64,000 nt of DNA from Luteimicrobium sp042670205 (GTDB lineage Bacteria; Actinomycetota; Actinomycetes; Actinomycetales; Cellulomonadaceae). The position numbers were made by a program, and so were the translations under genes. The notes beneath the pieces are model-generated. The model did no database searches. It was not told the origin of the DNA and worked only from the letters and a program-made list of their open reading frames with translations. Below, in pieces: positions 1-8,303 of the stretch. The DNA is taken from contig NZ_JBHUWD010000026.1 in assembly GCF_042670205.1 (NCBI RefSeq), forward strand, positions 1 through 64,000, given 5' to 3'. Numbering within the stretch: the stretch's first letter is position 1; every line of letters begins with the position of its first letter.

Positions 1-55
1 CGTGACCACCCGCCCTCGTTCGTCCCGGGGCCGCGCGAGCGGCCCGACGTGCGGC

Positions 56-244
56 TCAGCCCGACTTGCGCCGGAACTCGCGCCGCACCGGCCCCTGCGT
101 CTCCGACCCGTGCACGGCACCGCGGTCGCGCGCACCGTCCGACGCGCTGGTGTGCTGGGCCGCCTTCTTGCGGTCGAGTGCCTCGCGGAACTTCGCCTTG
201 ACCGCGTCGACCTCCTCGTCGGACTGATGTCCGGGGTCGCTCAT
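56..244 (-). CDS. DUF5302 family small protein
   Basis: A 62-residue, highly charged, soluble protein with no membrane segment. It starts MSDPGHQSDEEVDAVKAKF and has a lysine/arginine-rich tail ending in RRKSG. The length and the motif VKAKFREALDRKK match the actinobacterial DUF5302 family, whose function is unknown. The start is fixed by a strong GGAGGAG ribosome site just upstream on the minus strand; longer in-frame extensions would run into nrdR. It lies downstream of nrdR on the same strand, about 100 bp away. Family assignment is from memory of the motif; no role is inferred. Confidence 0.8.
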   Translation of the reverse strand: MSDPGHQSDEEVDAVKAKFREALDRKKAAQHTSASDGARDRGAVHGSETQGPVRREFRRKSG

Positions 245-342
245 GTCGCTCCTCCTCCGTCGGATCCCCCTAGCCTGCCGTGACGCGGGGGCCCGCGCCA
301 CGGGAAATCGAGTCCGGACCGGGTCCGACCGGCCGGGAGGCC

Positions 343-879
343 CTACCGGTCCTCCGCCTCCGTGGCCGGCGACGACGACACCTCCGCGGCTCCCGGAGCG
401 TCGCCGTCCGCAGCCGCGGGCTCGTCCCGTCGCTCCCGGTCGACCCGGAGCGAGGTGATCGCCGCCTCGAAGTCCTCGAGCGAGTCGAAACCCTGGTACA
501 CGCTCGCGAAGCGCAGGTAGGCGACCTCGTCGAGCTCGCGCAGCGGCCCGAGGATCGCCAGACCGATCTCGTACGCGTCGAGCTCGGCGGAGCCCGAGCT
601 CCGCAGGGTCTCCTCCACCCGCTGGGCCAGGAGCGCCAGGTCGTCCTCCGACACCGGGCGGCCCTGGCACGCCTTCCGGACGCCGCCGACGATCTTGTCG
701 CGGCTGAAGGGCTCCGTCGCGCCCGACCGCTTCACGACGGACAGGCTGGCCGTCTCGATCGTCGTGAAGCGCCTGCCGCAGTGCGGGCACTGCCGCCGGC
801 GCCTGATCGACTGGCCGTCGTCCGACGTGCGCGAGTCCACGACGCGCGAGTCGGGGTGCCGACAGAAGGGGCAGTGCAT
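343..879 (-). CDS. nrdR: Transcriptional repressor NrdR
   Basis: NrdR is a nucleotide-sensing repressor of ribonucleotide reductase genes. The 178-residue protein opens MHCPFCRHPDSRVVDSR and has an N-terminal zinc ribbon with Cys3/Cys6 and Cys31/Cys34 (CPHCGRRFTT), followed by an ATP-cone domain at about residues 47-137. The acidic C-terminal tail (about 30 residues) is longer than in enteric NrdR but usual for actinobacteria. The start is the ATG at 877-879, because the zinc ribbon begins at residue 3; an upstream in-frame extension has no family similarity. No ribonucleotide reductase gene lies in the window, so its target is elsewhere. Confidence 0.96.
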   Translation of the reverse strand: MHCPFCRHPDSRVVDSRTSDDGQSIRRRRQCPHCGRRFTTIETASLSVVKRSGATEPFSRDKIVGGVRKACQGRPVSEDDLALLAQRVEETLRSSGSAELDAYEIGLAILGPLRELDEVAYLRFASVYQGFDSLEDFEAAITSLRVDRERRDEPAAADGDAPGAAEVSSSPATEAEDR

Positions 880-1289
880 GAGCGGGCTCCAGAGGTAGGC
901 CGGGGGGACGGTGCTCAACCTACTAAAGCCTGTCGAACAACTTCGAGCGGTGTCGGGCAGCATCGTCCTCGGACGCACCACCGACACGAACCGGAATGTC
1001 AGCCCTGGTCAGGATCAGCCCAGTGCCGGGGACCGGGGGCCCGCTGCCACGAGAACGGGGACGGCCGCCGCAGCAGCCGTCCCCGCCGGGACGCCCCCGT
1101 CCCCTGCGCGTATCGCGACTCGCCTCGCCACACGCGGACGTGCACGCCGACCCGATGGGTCGACACCTTGCTCCTGACCCCCCAGCCAGCAGGTAAGGCA
1201 TGACTAACTTAGGCGAACCTCACCCGGCTGCGCAAGCCGCCGCGAGGAGCCTGACCGAACCTCACCCGGCACCGAGGGCGCGAAGAGCC
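880..1289. other. Intergenic region upstream of nrdR
   Basis: No convincing gene is seen in these 410 bp. The stretch holds a GC-rich stem-loop (GGGGACGGC at 1057-1065 with GCCGTCCCC at 1076-1084), a smaller one (CGACCC 1148-1153 with GGGTCG 1157-1162), and a 15-bp direct repeat CGAACCTCACCCGGC at 1214-1228 and 1256-1270. TTAGGCGAACCTCA at 1209-1222 resembles part of an iron-regulator (IdeR/DtxR) box but controls no obvious gene. I looked for a cobalamin riboswitch on the minus strand and saw no B12-box-like motif. Confidence 0.5.
1057..1084 (-). terminator. Candidate stem-loop terminator after lysM gene
   Basis: A perfect 9-bp GC stem (1057-1065 / 1076-1084) with a 10-base loop lies about 200 bp downstream of the LysM gene stop and upstream of nrdR. 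It has no T-tract, so termination is only a suggestion. Confidence 0.35.
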
Positions 1290-1667
1290 TCACCCGCGGG
1301 CGACCGGGAGGAGCAGCTGCTCGCCGGCACGCAGCCCGGCACCATCGAGGTTGTTGAGCCTCTCGATCTCCACGACCACGTCACGCAGGTCCTCGCGCGA
1401 GCTCGCCACGGAGCTCGCGAGAGCCCACAGGGTCTCGCCGGGCTGGACGACGTGGCGCGTCACCTCGACACCTCGGTGGGGCCCACTCGCCTGGGCGCCG
1501 CCCGTCGCGACGACGCCGGTGCACGCGAGCACGAACGCGGCGATCCCCAGAACCACACGACCCCGGCGCGTGAGTCGCAGAGGGCCGGGACGGGTGCCGT
1601 CGCGCCCCCGCTCCACGCGGCGCGTCGTCCCGTCCGCCCCGAGAGGCCAGCTCACCGTCGCACTCAT
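1290..1667 (-). CDS. LysM-domain membrane protein, SOS-linked (YneA-like architecture)
   Basis: A 125-residue protein with a short basic cytoplasmic N-terminus, one membrane segment at about residues 37-58 (VVLGIAAFVLACTGVVATGG) and a C-terminal LysM domain starting near VTRHVVQPGETLWALA. LysM binds peptidoglycan, so the protein is probably anchored in the membrane with LysM outside. The start ATG at 1665-1667 has GGTGAGG upstream. It is divergent from lexA, and its leader contains two overlapping LexA-type boxes (1738-1768). The same layout (membrane segment plus LysM, divergent from lexA, SOS-controlled) is found for the Bacillus division inhibitor YneA. A role as an SOS division inhibitor is inference from architecture and position. 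Confidence 0.82.
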   Translation of the reverse strand: MSATVSWPLGADGTTRRVERGRDGTRPGPLRLTRRGRVVLGIAAFVLACTGVVATGGAQASGPHRGVEVTRHVVQPGETLWALASSVASSREDLRDVVVEIERLNNLDGAGLRAGEQLLLPVARG

Positions 1668-1737
1668 GCCACACCTCACCGCTCGTCCCGACAATGCCGT
1701 ACCGCCCGCCGCACCGACCCGCTCTGAAGCGGATTCT

Positions 1738-1768
1738 TCGAACACCTGTACGTCGAACGTCTGTACGA
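1738..1768 (-). promoter_or_regulatory. Two overlapping LexA-type SOS boxes upstream of lysM gene
   Basis: TCGAACACCTGTACGT (1738-1753) and TCGAACGTCTGTACGA (1753-1768) each match the actinobacterial LexA box TCGAAC-N4-GTTCGA, with perfect left halves and right halves of 4/6 and 5/6. They share one base. On the minus strand they lie just downstream of a possible -35/-10 pair (TCGACA, 18 bp, TAAGAA), where bound LexA would block transcription of the LysM gene. Confidence 0.72.
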
Positions 1769-1805
1769 TTCTTAGCACGAGCTCCCGACAGATGTCGAGA
1801 CACGC

Positions 1806-1846
1806 TCGAACACATGTTTGAAACTGCACGTCAGGTGCCCTACGGT
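1806..1846 (+). promoter_or_regulatory. lexA promoter with overlapping LexA box
   Basis: The promoter reads TTGAAA (1818-1823), a 17-bp spacer, and TACGGT (1841-1846). The LexA box TCGAACACATGTTTGA (1806-1821) differs by one base from TCGAAC-N4-GTTCGA and overlaps the -35. This is the layout expected for autorepression of lexA. Confidence 0.8.
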
Positions 1847-1960
1847 GGGACACAGGTCGGGGCCGCGCTCGCGTGAGGCTGCGCGACGGGGCGGCGTCGA
1901 CCAGGCAGCACGGGACAAGGAGCGTCGACGCAGGGCCTACGGGCCGGCAAGGAGGACGGC

Positions 1961-2719
1961 ATGGCCAGCGGCACCACCGGCACGACGCGCGGACCGGGCG
2001 AGGGCGACGACGGCGCCCTCGCGACCGTCCGGTCCCTCACGCAAGCCCCCACCGGACCCGACGGCCTGACCCGGCGCCAGCGCCTCGTGCTCGACACCAT
2101 CCGCGCCTCCGTCGAGGAGCGCGGCTACCCGCCGAGCATGCGCGAGATCGGCGAGGCGGTCGGGCTGACCAGCCCGTCCAGCGTCAAGCACCAGCTCACC
2201 GCGCTCGAGCGCAAGGGCTACCTGCGACGCGACCCGAACCGCCCGCGCGCCATCGAGGTCGTCCAGCCCGACGACTCGCGCGCGATCCCGCCGCTCACGC
2301 AGGACTCCGCGTTCGCCGTCGCCGAGGTCACCGAGCTCCCGCAGACCCCCGCCTACGTCCCGGTCGTGGGGCGGATCGCGGCGGGCGGCCCGATCCTCGC
2401 GGAGCAGGTCGTCGAGGACGTGTTCCCGCTCCCGCGCCAGCTCGTCGGGGAGGGCGAGCTCTTCCTCCTGCGCGTCGTCGGGGACTCCATGATCGACGCG
2501 GCGATCTGCGACGGCGACTGGGTGGTCGTCCGTCGGCAGAACGTCGCCGAGAACGGGGAGATCGTCGCCGCGATGATCGACGGCGAGGCCACGGTCAAGA
2601 CGTTCAAGCGCACCGGCGGCCACGTGTGGCTCGTGCCGCACAACGCCGCCTACGAGCCGATCCCGGGCGACGAGTCCCAGGTCCTCGGGCGGGTCGTCAG
2701 CGTGCTGCGCAGCGTCTGA
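1961..2719 (+). CDS. lexA: SOS repressor LexA
   Basis: LexA represses DNA-damage genes and self-cleaves when stimulated by the RecA filament. The 252-residue protein has an N-terminal winged helix-turn-helix (about 36-100, RQRLVLDTIRASVEERGYPP) and a C-terminal S24 peptidase domain. The cleavage site is Ala141-Gly142 (GRIAAGGPI), the nucleophile Ser176 (GDSM) and the general base Lys213 (ATVK). The N-terminal 30 residues are an extension common in actinobacteria. The start ATG follows AAGGAGG. It is autoregulated through the box at 1806-1821, and recA with its own box lies 17 kb away in this window. Confidence 0.98.
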   Translation: MASGTTGTTRGPGEGDDGALATVRSLTQAPTGPDGLTRRQRLVLDTIRASVEERGYPPSMREIGEAVGLTSPSSVKHQLTALERKGYLRRDPNRPRAIEVVQPDDSRAIPPLTQDSAFAVAEVTELPQTPAYVPVVGRIAAGGPILAEQVVEDVFPLPRQLVGEGELFLLRVVGDSMIDAAICDGDWVVVRRQNVAENGEIVAAMIDGEATVKTFKRTGGHVWLVPHNAAYEPIPGDESQVLGRVVSVLRSV

Positions 2720-2720
2720 C

Positions 2721-2748
2721 GCCCGCCCGGCCGTCCCGCCGGGCGGGC
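2721..2748. terminator. Bidirectional stem-loop between lexA and ldh
   Basis: GCCCGCCCGG (2721-2730) pairs perfectly with CCGGGCGGGC (2739-2748) across an 8-base loop. It lies one base after the lexA stop and between two convergent genes. Confidence 0.65.
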
Positions 2749-2776
2749 TCCGCGTCAGCGGACGGCAGTCCCTGTC

Positions 2777-3799
2777 TCAGAGGCCGAACGTCCTGGCCGC
2801 GGCCCGGAGCGCGTCGGCGGACGCCCGGAGCCCGGCACGCTCCGCGTCGGACATCGGCGTCGGGATCGTCTCCCGGACCCCGGTGCGGTCGACGACGGAC
2901 GGGACCGACAGGCAGACGTCGCTGAGGCCGTCGTAGTCCTGGAGAAGCGAGCTCACGGGGAGCACGGTGTGCTGGTCGTCCAGGACGGCCTCGACGATCC
3001 TCGTGGCCGCGAGGGCGATCGCGTAGTTGGTCGCCCCCTTGCCTGCGATGATCTCGTACGCCGAGTGCACGACCTCGTGGTGCATCCGCTCGAGGTCGGT
3101 GTCGGTCAGCGGCAGGAGCCCGCCCACACCCGGCCAGTCGCGGAGCGGGATGCCGCCGATCGTCGCGGAGCTCCACAGCGGGATCTCCGAGTCGCCGTGC
3201 TCCCCCGCGATGTAGGCGTGGACGTTCTGCACGGCGACGCCCGCGCGCTCGGCGACGAGGAAGCGCAGCCGCGAGGAGTCGAGGACGGTGCCCGAGCCGA
3301 ACAGCTGGTTCGGGGGAAGCCCCGAGTAACGCAGGGCGGCGTAGGTCACGACGTCGACCGGATTGGTGACCATGAGGTAGATCGCGTTCGGGGCGACCTC
3401 GAGCAGGCCGGGCAGGATCTTCTGCATCAGGGCGATCGTGTCGCCTGCGAGGTCCATCCGCGTCTGGCCGGGCTTCTGCTTCGCGCCCGCCGTCACCACG
3501 ACGACGTCCGAGCCCGCGCACACGGCGACGTCGTCGGAGCCCTCGACGTTGGCCTGCGGCATGAACTGGATGCCGTGCTGGAGGTCGAGCACCTCGGCGT
3601 CGACCTTGGCCTTGTTGACGTCGAGCAGCGCGACGTTACGGGCGGCACCGCGCATGAGCATCGCGTAGGCCGTCGTGGCGCCCACGGCGCCCGCCCCGAC
3701 GATGGAGACCTTCGACGGGCGCCCTTCGGGCCGTGTCCCGGACGCCGCCGCGTTCTCGGGGTGCCCGCCGGTGATCCCTGGTGCTGCGCTCGGTGCCAT
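2777..3799 (-). CDS. ldh: L-lactate dehydrogenase
   Basis: This enzyme interconverts pyruvate and L-lactate with NAD(H) at the end of fermentative glycolysis. The 340-residue protein has a Rossmann motif VGAGAVG at about 34-40, TNPVD at 145-149, catalytic His201 (GEHGDSE), Asp174 and Arg177 (LDSSR). Gln108 in GAKQKPG sits where lactate, rather than malate, dehydrogenases carry a glutamine. About 29 extra residues precede the dehydrogenase core. It is a single gene convergent with lexA and followed on the same strand by no partner. Confidence 0.95.
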   Translation of the reverse strand: MAPSAAPGITGGHPENAAASGTRPEGRPSKVSIVGAGAVGATTAYAMLMRGAARNVALLDVNKAKVDAEVLDLQHGIQFMPQANVEGSDDVAVCAGSDVVVVTAGAKQKPGQTRMDLAGDTIALMQKILPGLLEVAPNAIYLMVTNPVDVVTYAALRYSGLPPNQLFGSGTVLDSSRLRFLVAERAGVAVQNVHAYIAGEHGDSEIPLWSSATIGGIPLRDWPGVGGLLPLTDTDLERMHHEVVHSAYEIIAGKGATNYAIALAATRIVEAVLDDQHTVLPVSSLLQDYDGLSDVCLSVPSVVDRTGVRETIPTPMSDAERAGLRASADALRAAARTFGL

Positions 3800-3841
3800 C
3801 GTGCCGCCTCTCGGTCAGGTGACGTGTCCGCCGCGCCCAGC

Positions 3842-5941
3842 CTAGGAGCGCAACCGCTCCAGCGCAGAGGCAACCAGAGCCGGGTCCTGTGTCGGCCAGA
3901 AGCCCGGCATGGAGCGCTGCAGGAACGTGCCGTAGCGAGCGCGCGCGAGGCGCGAGTCGAGCACCGCCACGACGCCCCGGTCGGTCGTCGACCGCACGAG
4001 ACGCCCGGCCCCCTGCGCGAGCAGCAGCGCGGCGTGCGTCGCGGAGACCTGCATGAAGCCGTTCCCGCCACCGGCGTCGACGGCTTCGGAGCGCGCGGAC
4101 CGGACCGGGTCGTCGGGGCGCGGGAACGGGATGCGGTCGATGACGACCAGCGACAGCGACGGGCCGGGGACGTCGACCCCCTGCCACAAGGACAGCGTGC
4201 CGAACAGGCACGTCTCCTCGTCGGCGGCGAACTCCCGCACGAGCGTCGGGAGCTGGTCGTCCCCCTGGCACAGGATCGGCACCTCGAGCCGGTCGCGCAG
4301 CGCCTCGGCGGCCTCCTCTGCCGCTCGCCGCGACGAGAACAGCCCGAGCGTGCGTCCCCCGGCGGCGCGCACGAGCCGCTCGAGCTCGGCGAGGTGCGCC
4401 TCGCTCGCCTGCCTCCCCGGCGGGTCGAGGTGGCGCGCGACGTAGAGGATGCCCTGCCGGGCGTAGTCGAACGGGCTGCCCACGTCGAGGCCGCGCCAGG
4501 ACACGCCGTCGGCGACGAGGCCGAGCGACCGCGCGGCGGAGTCGAACGATCCGCCGAGCTCGAGCGTCGCCGACGTGAACACGCCCGTGCGGTCCGCGAG
4601 GAGCTGGCTGCGGATGAGCCCGGCGACCCCGAGCGGCGCGGCGTACAACGTCGAGACGGCGGGGCCGGAGCCGAAGTCGCCGGCGCGCGCGCACCAGACG
4701 ACGTCGTGACCGTCGGGGTCTGCTGCGAGCCGTTCCGCCACCTCGAACACGGCGAGCACGGCGGCCTGGGCCATCTTGAGCCCCGAGCCCGACTCGCCCT
4801 TGGCCTGCGGGTCGGGCTTGAGCGCCGACTGGAGCGTCCGGAGCCCGTCGCGGACGGCGGCCACGGCCAGGCGGGCGTCGTCGGGCAGTCCGTGGGGGTA
4901 CCGCTCGGCCGGGAGCTGGGCCACGAGCGCGCCGAACGTCTGGGTGGCCGTGTCGAGCGCCTCGGTGGCGATGCCCCCGTGCCGGCGCGCGAGCCGCGCG
5001 GCGTGCTCGATCGCGGGGACCGACAGCTCGACGGTCGCCTGCGCGGTCACGCGGTCGGCGAGCTCGTGCGCCTCGTCGACGACGAGCACGTGGTGCTCGG
5101 GCAGCGCGCCCGGGGAGCCGGAGGCCGCGACACCGAGCATCGCGTGGTTCGTGACGACGACGTCCGCCTCGCGGGCCGCCTGCCGCGCTCGCTCCGGGAA
5201 GCACTCCGCGAGCAGCGGGCAGCGGGTGCCGAGGCACTCGAGCGCCGTCACCGACACCTGCCGCCACGCGCGGTCGCTCACACCCGGCACGAGCTCGTCG
5301 CGATCGCCGGAGTCGGTCTCCTCGATCCACGCGCGCGCGGCCCGGACCTCGTCGGCGAGCGAGCGCCCGCCGCGCCGCCCCCGCGGCTCGCGCCCGCCCG
5401 ACGCCGGTGCGGTAGCGTCGCCGCCGCCGTCGGCCGCGGGATGGTCGGCAGCACCCGACGGCTCGAGGTCGAACAGGGTGCCGCCCTCGTCGACCGGGTA
5501 GCCGCCCTCGACCTTGTGCTTGCACGCGTAGTTGTGCCAGCCCTTGAGGAGCGCGATGCGCGGCGGCCGCGGCAGCCGCGGCGCGAGCGCGTCGGCCACG
5601 AGCGGCAGATCCCGCGTGAGCACCTGGCGCTGCAGGGCGAGCGTGGCCGTGGAGACGACGACGCGCTCGTCCGTCGTCACGGCGTGCCGGACCGCGGGGA
5701 CGAGGTAGCCCAGCGACTTGCCGGTGCCGGTGCCCGCCTGGACGAGCAGGTGCTCGCCGGAACGCACCGCCTCGGCGACGGCCTGCGCCATGCGGGCCTG
5801 CCCCTCGCGGGGCGCTCCGCCGAGAGCACCGACGGCGACGTCGAGCAGGGCGTCGATCTCGGGGTCCGGCCGCGCCTCGCCCGCGGGCGACGCCGGTCGG
5901 GTGGTCGGGCTGGTCGCGTCGGGAGTCACGGTCGGGGGCAC
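3842..5941 (-). CDS. dinG: ATP-dependent DNA helicase DinG (XPD/Rad3-like)
   Basis: DinG is a 5'-3' superfamily 2 helicase with an iron-sulfur cluster that resolves R-loops and other structures. The 699-residue protein shows Walker A AGTGTGKS (69-76), DEAH (289-292) and four cysteines positioned for a 4Fe-4S cluster (Cys140, Cys236, Cys241, Cys247). The C-terminal helicase half ends with DRGVVAVLDSRLARARYG. A low-complexity insert (about 160-200) separates the first cysteine from the other three. It stands between ldh and hflX on the same strand. No LexA box is seen upstream, so SOS control is not supported here. Confidence 0.95.
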   Translation of the reverse strand: MPPTVTPDATSPTTRPASPAGEARPDPEIDALLDVAVGALGGAPREGQARMAQAVAEAVRSGEHLLVQAGTGTGKSLGYLVPAVRHAVTTDERVVVSTATLALQRQVLTRDLPLVADALAPRLPRPPRIALLKGWHNYACKHKVEGGYPVDEGGTLFDLEPSGAADHPAADGGGDATAPASGGREPRGRRGGRSLADEVRAARAWIEETDSGDRDELVPGVSDRAWRQVSVTALECLGTRCPLLAECFPERARQAAREADVVVTNHAMLGVAASGSPGALPEHHVLVVDEAHELADRVTAQATVELSVPAIEHAARLARRHGGIATEALDTATQTFGALVAQLPAERYPHGLPDDARLAVAAVRDGLRTLQSALKPDPQAKGESGSGLKMAQAAVLAVFEVAERLAADPDGHDVVWCARAGDFGSGPAVSTLYAAPLGVAGLIRSQLLADRTGVFTSATLELGGSFDSAARSLGLVADGVSWRGLDVGSPFDYARQGILYVARHLDPPGRQASEAHLAELERLVRAAGGRTLGLFSSRRAAEEAAEALRDRLEVPILCQGDDQLPTLVREFAADEETCLFGTLSLWQGVDVPGPSLSLVVIDRIPFPRPDDPVRSARSEAVDAGGGNGFMQVSATHAALLLAQGAGRLVRSTTDRGVVAVLDSRLARARYGTFLQRSMPGFWPTQDPALVASALERLRS

Positions 5942-6038
5942 CCGGCGAGTCTACGAGCGGCCTCCCACCCGCGGCGCCGCGCGGTGCAGCCTGTGGACGG
6001 GGAGCGACCCGGACGCACCGCGTCGGCCGCGGACGGCG

Positions 6039-7592
6039 TCAGGCGAGCGAGCCCGTGGACGCGCCGACGCTCACCGAGCGGAGCTCCGCGGCCAGCGCGG
6101 CGTCCACGCGGGCACGGAGCTCGGTGCCGTCGGCGGTGTGCTCCTCGTGCTCGATCTGCCCGTCCGCGTGCACCCGGCTCACCAGGTCCCCGCGGTCGTA
6201 GGGCACGACGACGTCCACGCGCTCCCCCGGCTGCGGCAGCGCCGCTGCGACCCGCTCGAGCAGGTGCTCGACGCCCTGCCCCGTGTGGGCGGACACGAGG
6301 ACGGCGTCGGCCTCCCGGCGGCGCACGCGCGCGACGACCTCGGGGTCGGCGGCGTCGGCCTTGTTGAGCACGACGATCTCGGGCACGTCGAGCGCGCCCG
6401 GCACGTCGGCGAGGACCTCCCGCACGGCCGCGATCTGCCCCTCGGGGTCGGGGTGGCTGGCGTCGACGACGTGCAGCAGCAGGTCGGCGTCGCCGGCCTC
6501 CTCGAGCGTGGAGCGGAACGCCTCGACGAGCTGGTGCGGCAGGTGCCGCACGAACCCGACGGTGTCGGCGAGCGTGTAGGCGCGGCCGTCGGGCGTCCGG
6601 GCCCGGCGCACGGTCGGGTCGAGGGTTGCGAAGAGCGCGTTCTCGACGAGCACGCCCGCACCCGTGAGGGCGTTGAGGAGCGACGACTTGCCGGCGTTCG
6701 TGTAGCCGACGATCGCCACCGACGGCACGGCGTTGCGCTTGCGGGACGCGCGCTTGGCCTCGCGCGCCGGGGCCATCCCCGCGATCTGGCGGCGCAGCTT
6801 GGCCATCCGGTTGCGGATGCGGCGGCGGTCGAGCTCGATCTTCGTCTCGCCGGGGCCGCGCGAGCCCATGCCCGCGCCGCCCGAGCCGACCTGGCCGCCC
6901 GCCTGGCGGGACATCGAGTCGCCCCAGCCGCGCAGGCGCGGGAGCAGGTACTCGAGCTGCGCGAGCTCGACCTGCGCCTTGCCCTCCTTGGACTTGGCGT
7001 GCTGGGCGAAGATGTCGAGGATCAGCGCCGTCCGGTCGACGACCTTGACCTTGACGATGTCCTCGAGCGCGCGGCGCTGGGAAGGCGCGAGCTCGCCGTC
7101 GACCACGACCGTGTCGGCCCCGGTCTCGAGGACGATCGCCGCGAGCTCCGCGGCCTTGCCCTGGCCGAGGTACGTGCCGGGGTCGGGGTTGTGGCGGCGC
7201 TGCAGGACGCCGTCGAGCACCTGCGAGCCGGCGGTCTCCGCGAGCGCGGCGAGCTCACGGAGCGAGACCTCGGCGTCGGCGGCGTCGCGGGAGAACAGGC
7301 CGACGAGGACGACCCGCTCGAGCCGCAGCGAGCGGTACTCGACCTCGGTGACGTCCTCGAGCTCGGTCGACAGCCCGGCGACACGGCGCAGCGCGCTGCG
7401 CTCCTCGAGGTCGAGCTGCTCGCCGTCGGCGGCGGTGTGGCGGGTCGCGCCCTCGTCGACGGCGGTGCCGGCGCGGGCGAGGACCCGGGCGACGACGGCG
7501 CGCGCGGTGGCGTCCACGTCGTCGGTGCGTGCATCCCGGGCCACGTCGGTCTCCGCGGGCGTCTCGGGACGGTTCTCAGGGGTGGGTGTCAT
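6039..7592 (-). CDS. hflX: Ribosome-associated GTPase HflX
   Basis: HflX is a GTPase that binds 50S subunits and splits stalled or hibernating ribosomes. The 517-residue protein has the HflX N-terminal domain (about 90-285, with the glycine-rich loop GSGGAGMGSRGPGETKIELD) and a GTPase domain with P-loop GYTNAGKSS (296-304), a DTVGF G3 motif and NKAD as G4. The first roughly 85 residues are a low-complexity extension found in actinobacterial HflX. The order hflX-dapF-miaA is an actinobacterial hallmark, here with a methyltransferase gene inserted on the other strand. Confidence 0.95.
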   Translation of the reverse strand: MTPTPENRPETPAETDVARDARTDDVDATARAVVARVLARAGTAVDEGATRHTAADGEQLDLEERSALRRVAGLSTELEDVTEVEYRSLRLERVVLVGLFSRDAADAEVSLRELAALAETAGSQVLDGVLQRRHNPDPGTYLGQGKAAELAAIVLETGADTVVVDGELAPSQRRALEDIVKVKVVDRTALILDIFAQHAKSKEGKAQVELAQLEYLLPRLRGWGDSMSRQAGGQVGSGGAGMGSRGPGETKIELDRRRIRNRMAKLRRQIAGMAPAREAKRASRKRNAVPSVAIVGYTNAGKSSLLNALTGAGVLVENALFATLDPTVRRARTPDGRAYTLADTVGFVRHLPHQLVEAFRSTLEEAGDADLLLHVVDASHPDPEGQIAAVREVLADVPGALDVPEIVVLNKADAADPEVVARVRRREADAVLVSAHTGQGVEHLLERVAAALPQPGERVDVVVPYDRGDLVSRVHADGQIEHEEHTADGTELRARVDAALAAELRSVSVGASTGSLA

Positions 7593-7650
7593 GCAGTCCT
7601 CTCGTCCCCCCTAGGATCCCACGCCGGCGCCCACCCCTGCCAGCCGTTTG

Positions 7651-7656
7651 TAGACT
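7651..7656 (+). promoter_or_regulatory. -10 element of a leaderless methyltransferase transcript
   Basis: TAGACT lies eight bases before the ATG at 7665, and there is no ribosome-binding site between them. Transcription would start at or next to the start codon. Confidence 0.5.
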
Positions 7657-7664
7657 CGTCCGCT

Positions 7665-8303
7665 ATGAGCGAGCAGCCGGACCACTACTTCACGGCCCGG
7701 CCGGCGTCGTCGGACGAGCGACGGGCGCTGACGGTCCGGCTCGCGGGGCGCGACGTCGAGGTCGAGACGGCGGGCGGCGTCTTCTCGCCGGGCCGCGTGG
7801 ACCTCGGGACGCAGGTGCTGCTGCGCACGGTCCCCGACCTCCCCGCGGACGCGGCGGACGTCCTCGACCTGGGCTGCGGCTGGGGCCCGGTGGCGCTGAC
7901 GATGGCCCTCGAGGCCCGCGACCGCGCGCTCGCGGCGACCCGGGTCTGGGCCGTCGACGTCAACGAGCGCTCGCTCGACCTCGTGGCGCGCAACGCCGCA
8001 CGGCTGGGCGTCGCGGTCGAGGCCCGCCTGCCCGACGACGTCCCGGACGACGTGCGCTTCGACACGATCTGGTCCAACCCGCCCATCCGCGTCGGCAAGG
8101 AGGCGCTGCACGCGCTCCTCGCGCGCTGGCTGCCGCGACTGCGAGCCGGCGGCGACGCGTGGCTCGTGGTCCAGCGCAACCTCGGCGCCGACTCGCTGCA
8201 GGGGTGGCTGGCCGACTGGCTGGCCGAGCACCAGGAGGGCGCGACGATCGAGCGCGCCGCGTCCGCGAAGGGGTTCAGGGTGCTGCGGGTGCACCAGCGC
8301 TGA
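7665..8303 (+). CDS. RsmC-like class I methyltransferase
   Basis: This is a 212-residue SAM-dependent methyltransferase of the small RsmC/MTS family, which methylates guanine N2 in 16S rRNA. Motif I is VLDLGCGWGP (66-75), the acidic end of strand 2 is VDVN (97-100), and the base-methyltransferase motif is SNPPIR (137-142). It has only the catalytic MTS domain and lacks the RsmC N-terminal half, as usual in actinobacteria. The start ATG is leaderless (TAGACT eight bases upstream). Its 3' end overlaps the convergent dapF gene by 29 bp. The precise target nucleotide is not known. Confidence 0.87.
   Translation: MSEQPDHYFTARPASSDERRALTVRLAGRDVEVETAGGVFSPGRVDLGTQVLLRTVPDLPADAADVLDLGCGWGPVALTMALEARDRALAATRVWAVDVNERSLDLVARNAARLGVAVEARLPDDVPDDVRFDTIWSNPPIRVGKEALHALLARWLPRLRAGGDAWLVVQRNLGADSLQGWLADWLAEHQEGATIERAASAKGFRVLRVHQR

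Noticed and set aside
933..946. LexA-like dyad TCGAACAACTTCGA upstream of nrdR
   Set aside because: The half-sites are two bases closer than in the LexA boxes at lexA, lysM and recA, so binding is unlikely.
880..1289. Cobalamin riboswitch upstream of nrdR
   Set aside because: Neither strand shows a B12-box-like core, and no vitamin B12-dependent reductase gene follows nrdR here.
2969..6367. Very long plus-strand open frame antisense to ldh and dinG
   Set aside because: It is arginine/glycine-rich with no motif and is a by-product of high GC; the minus-strand genes are clear family members.
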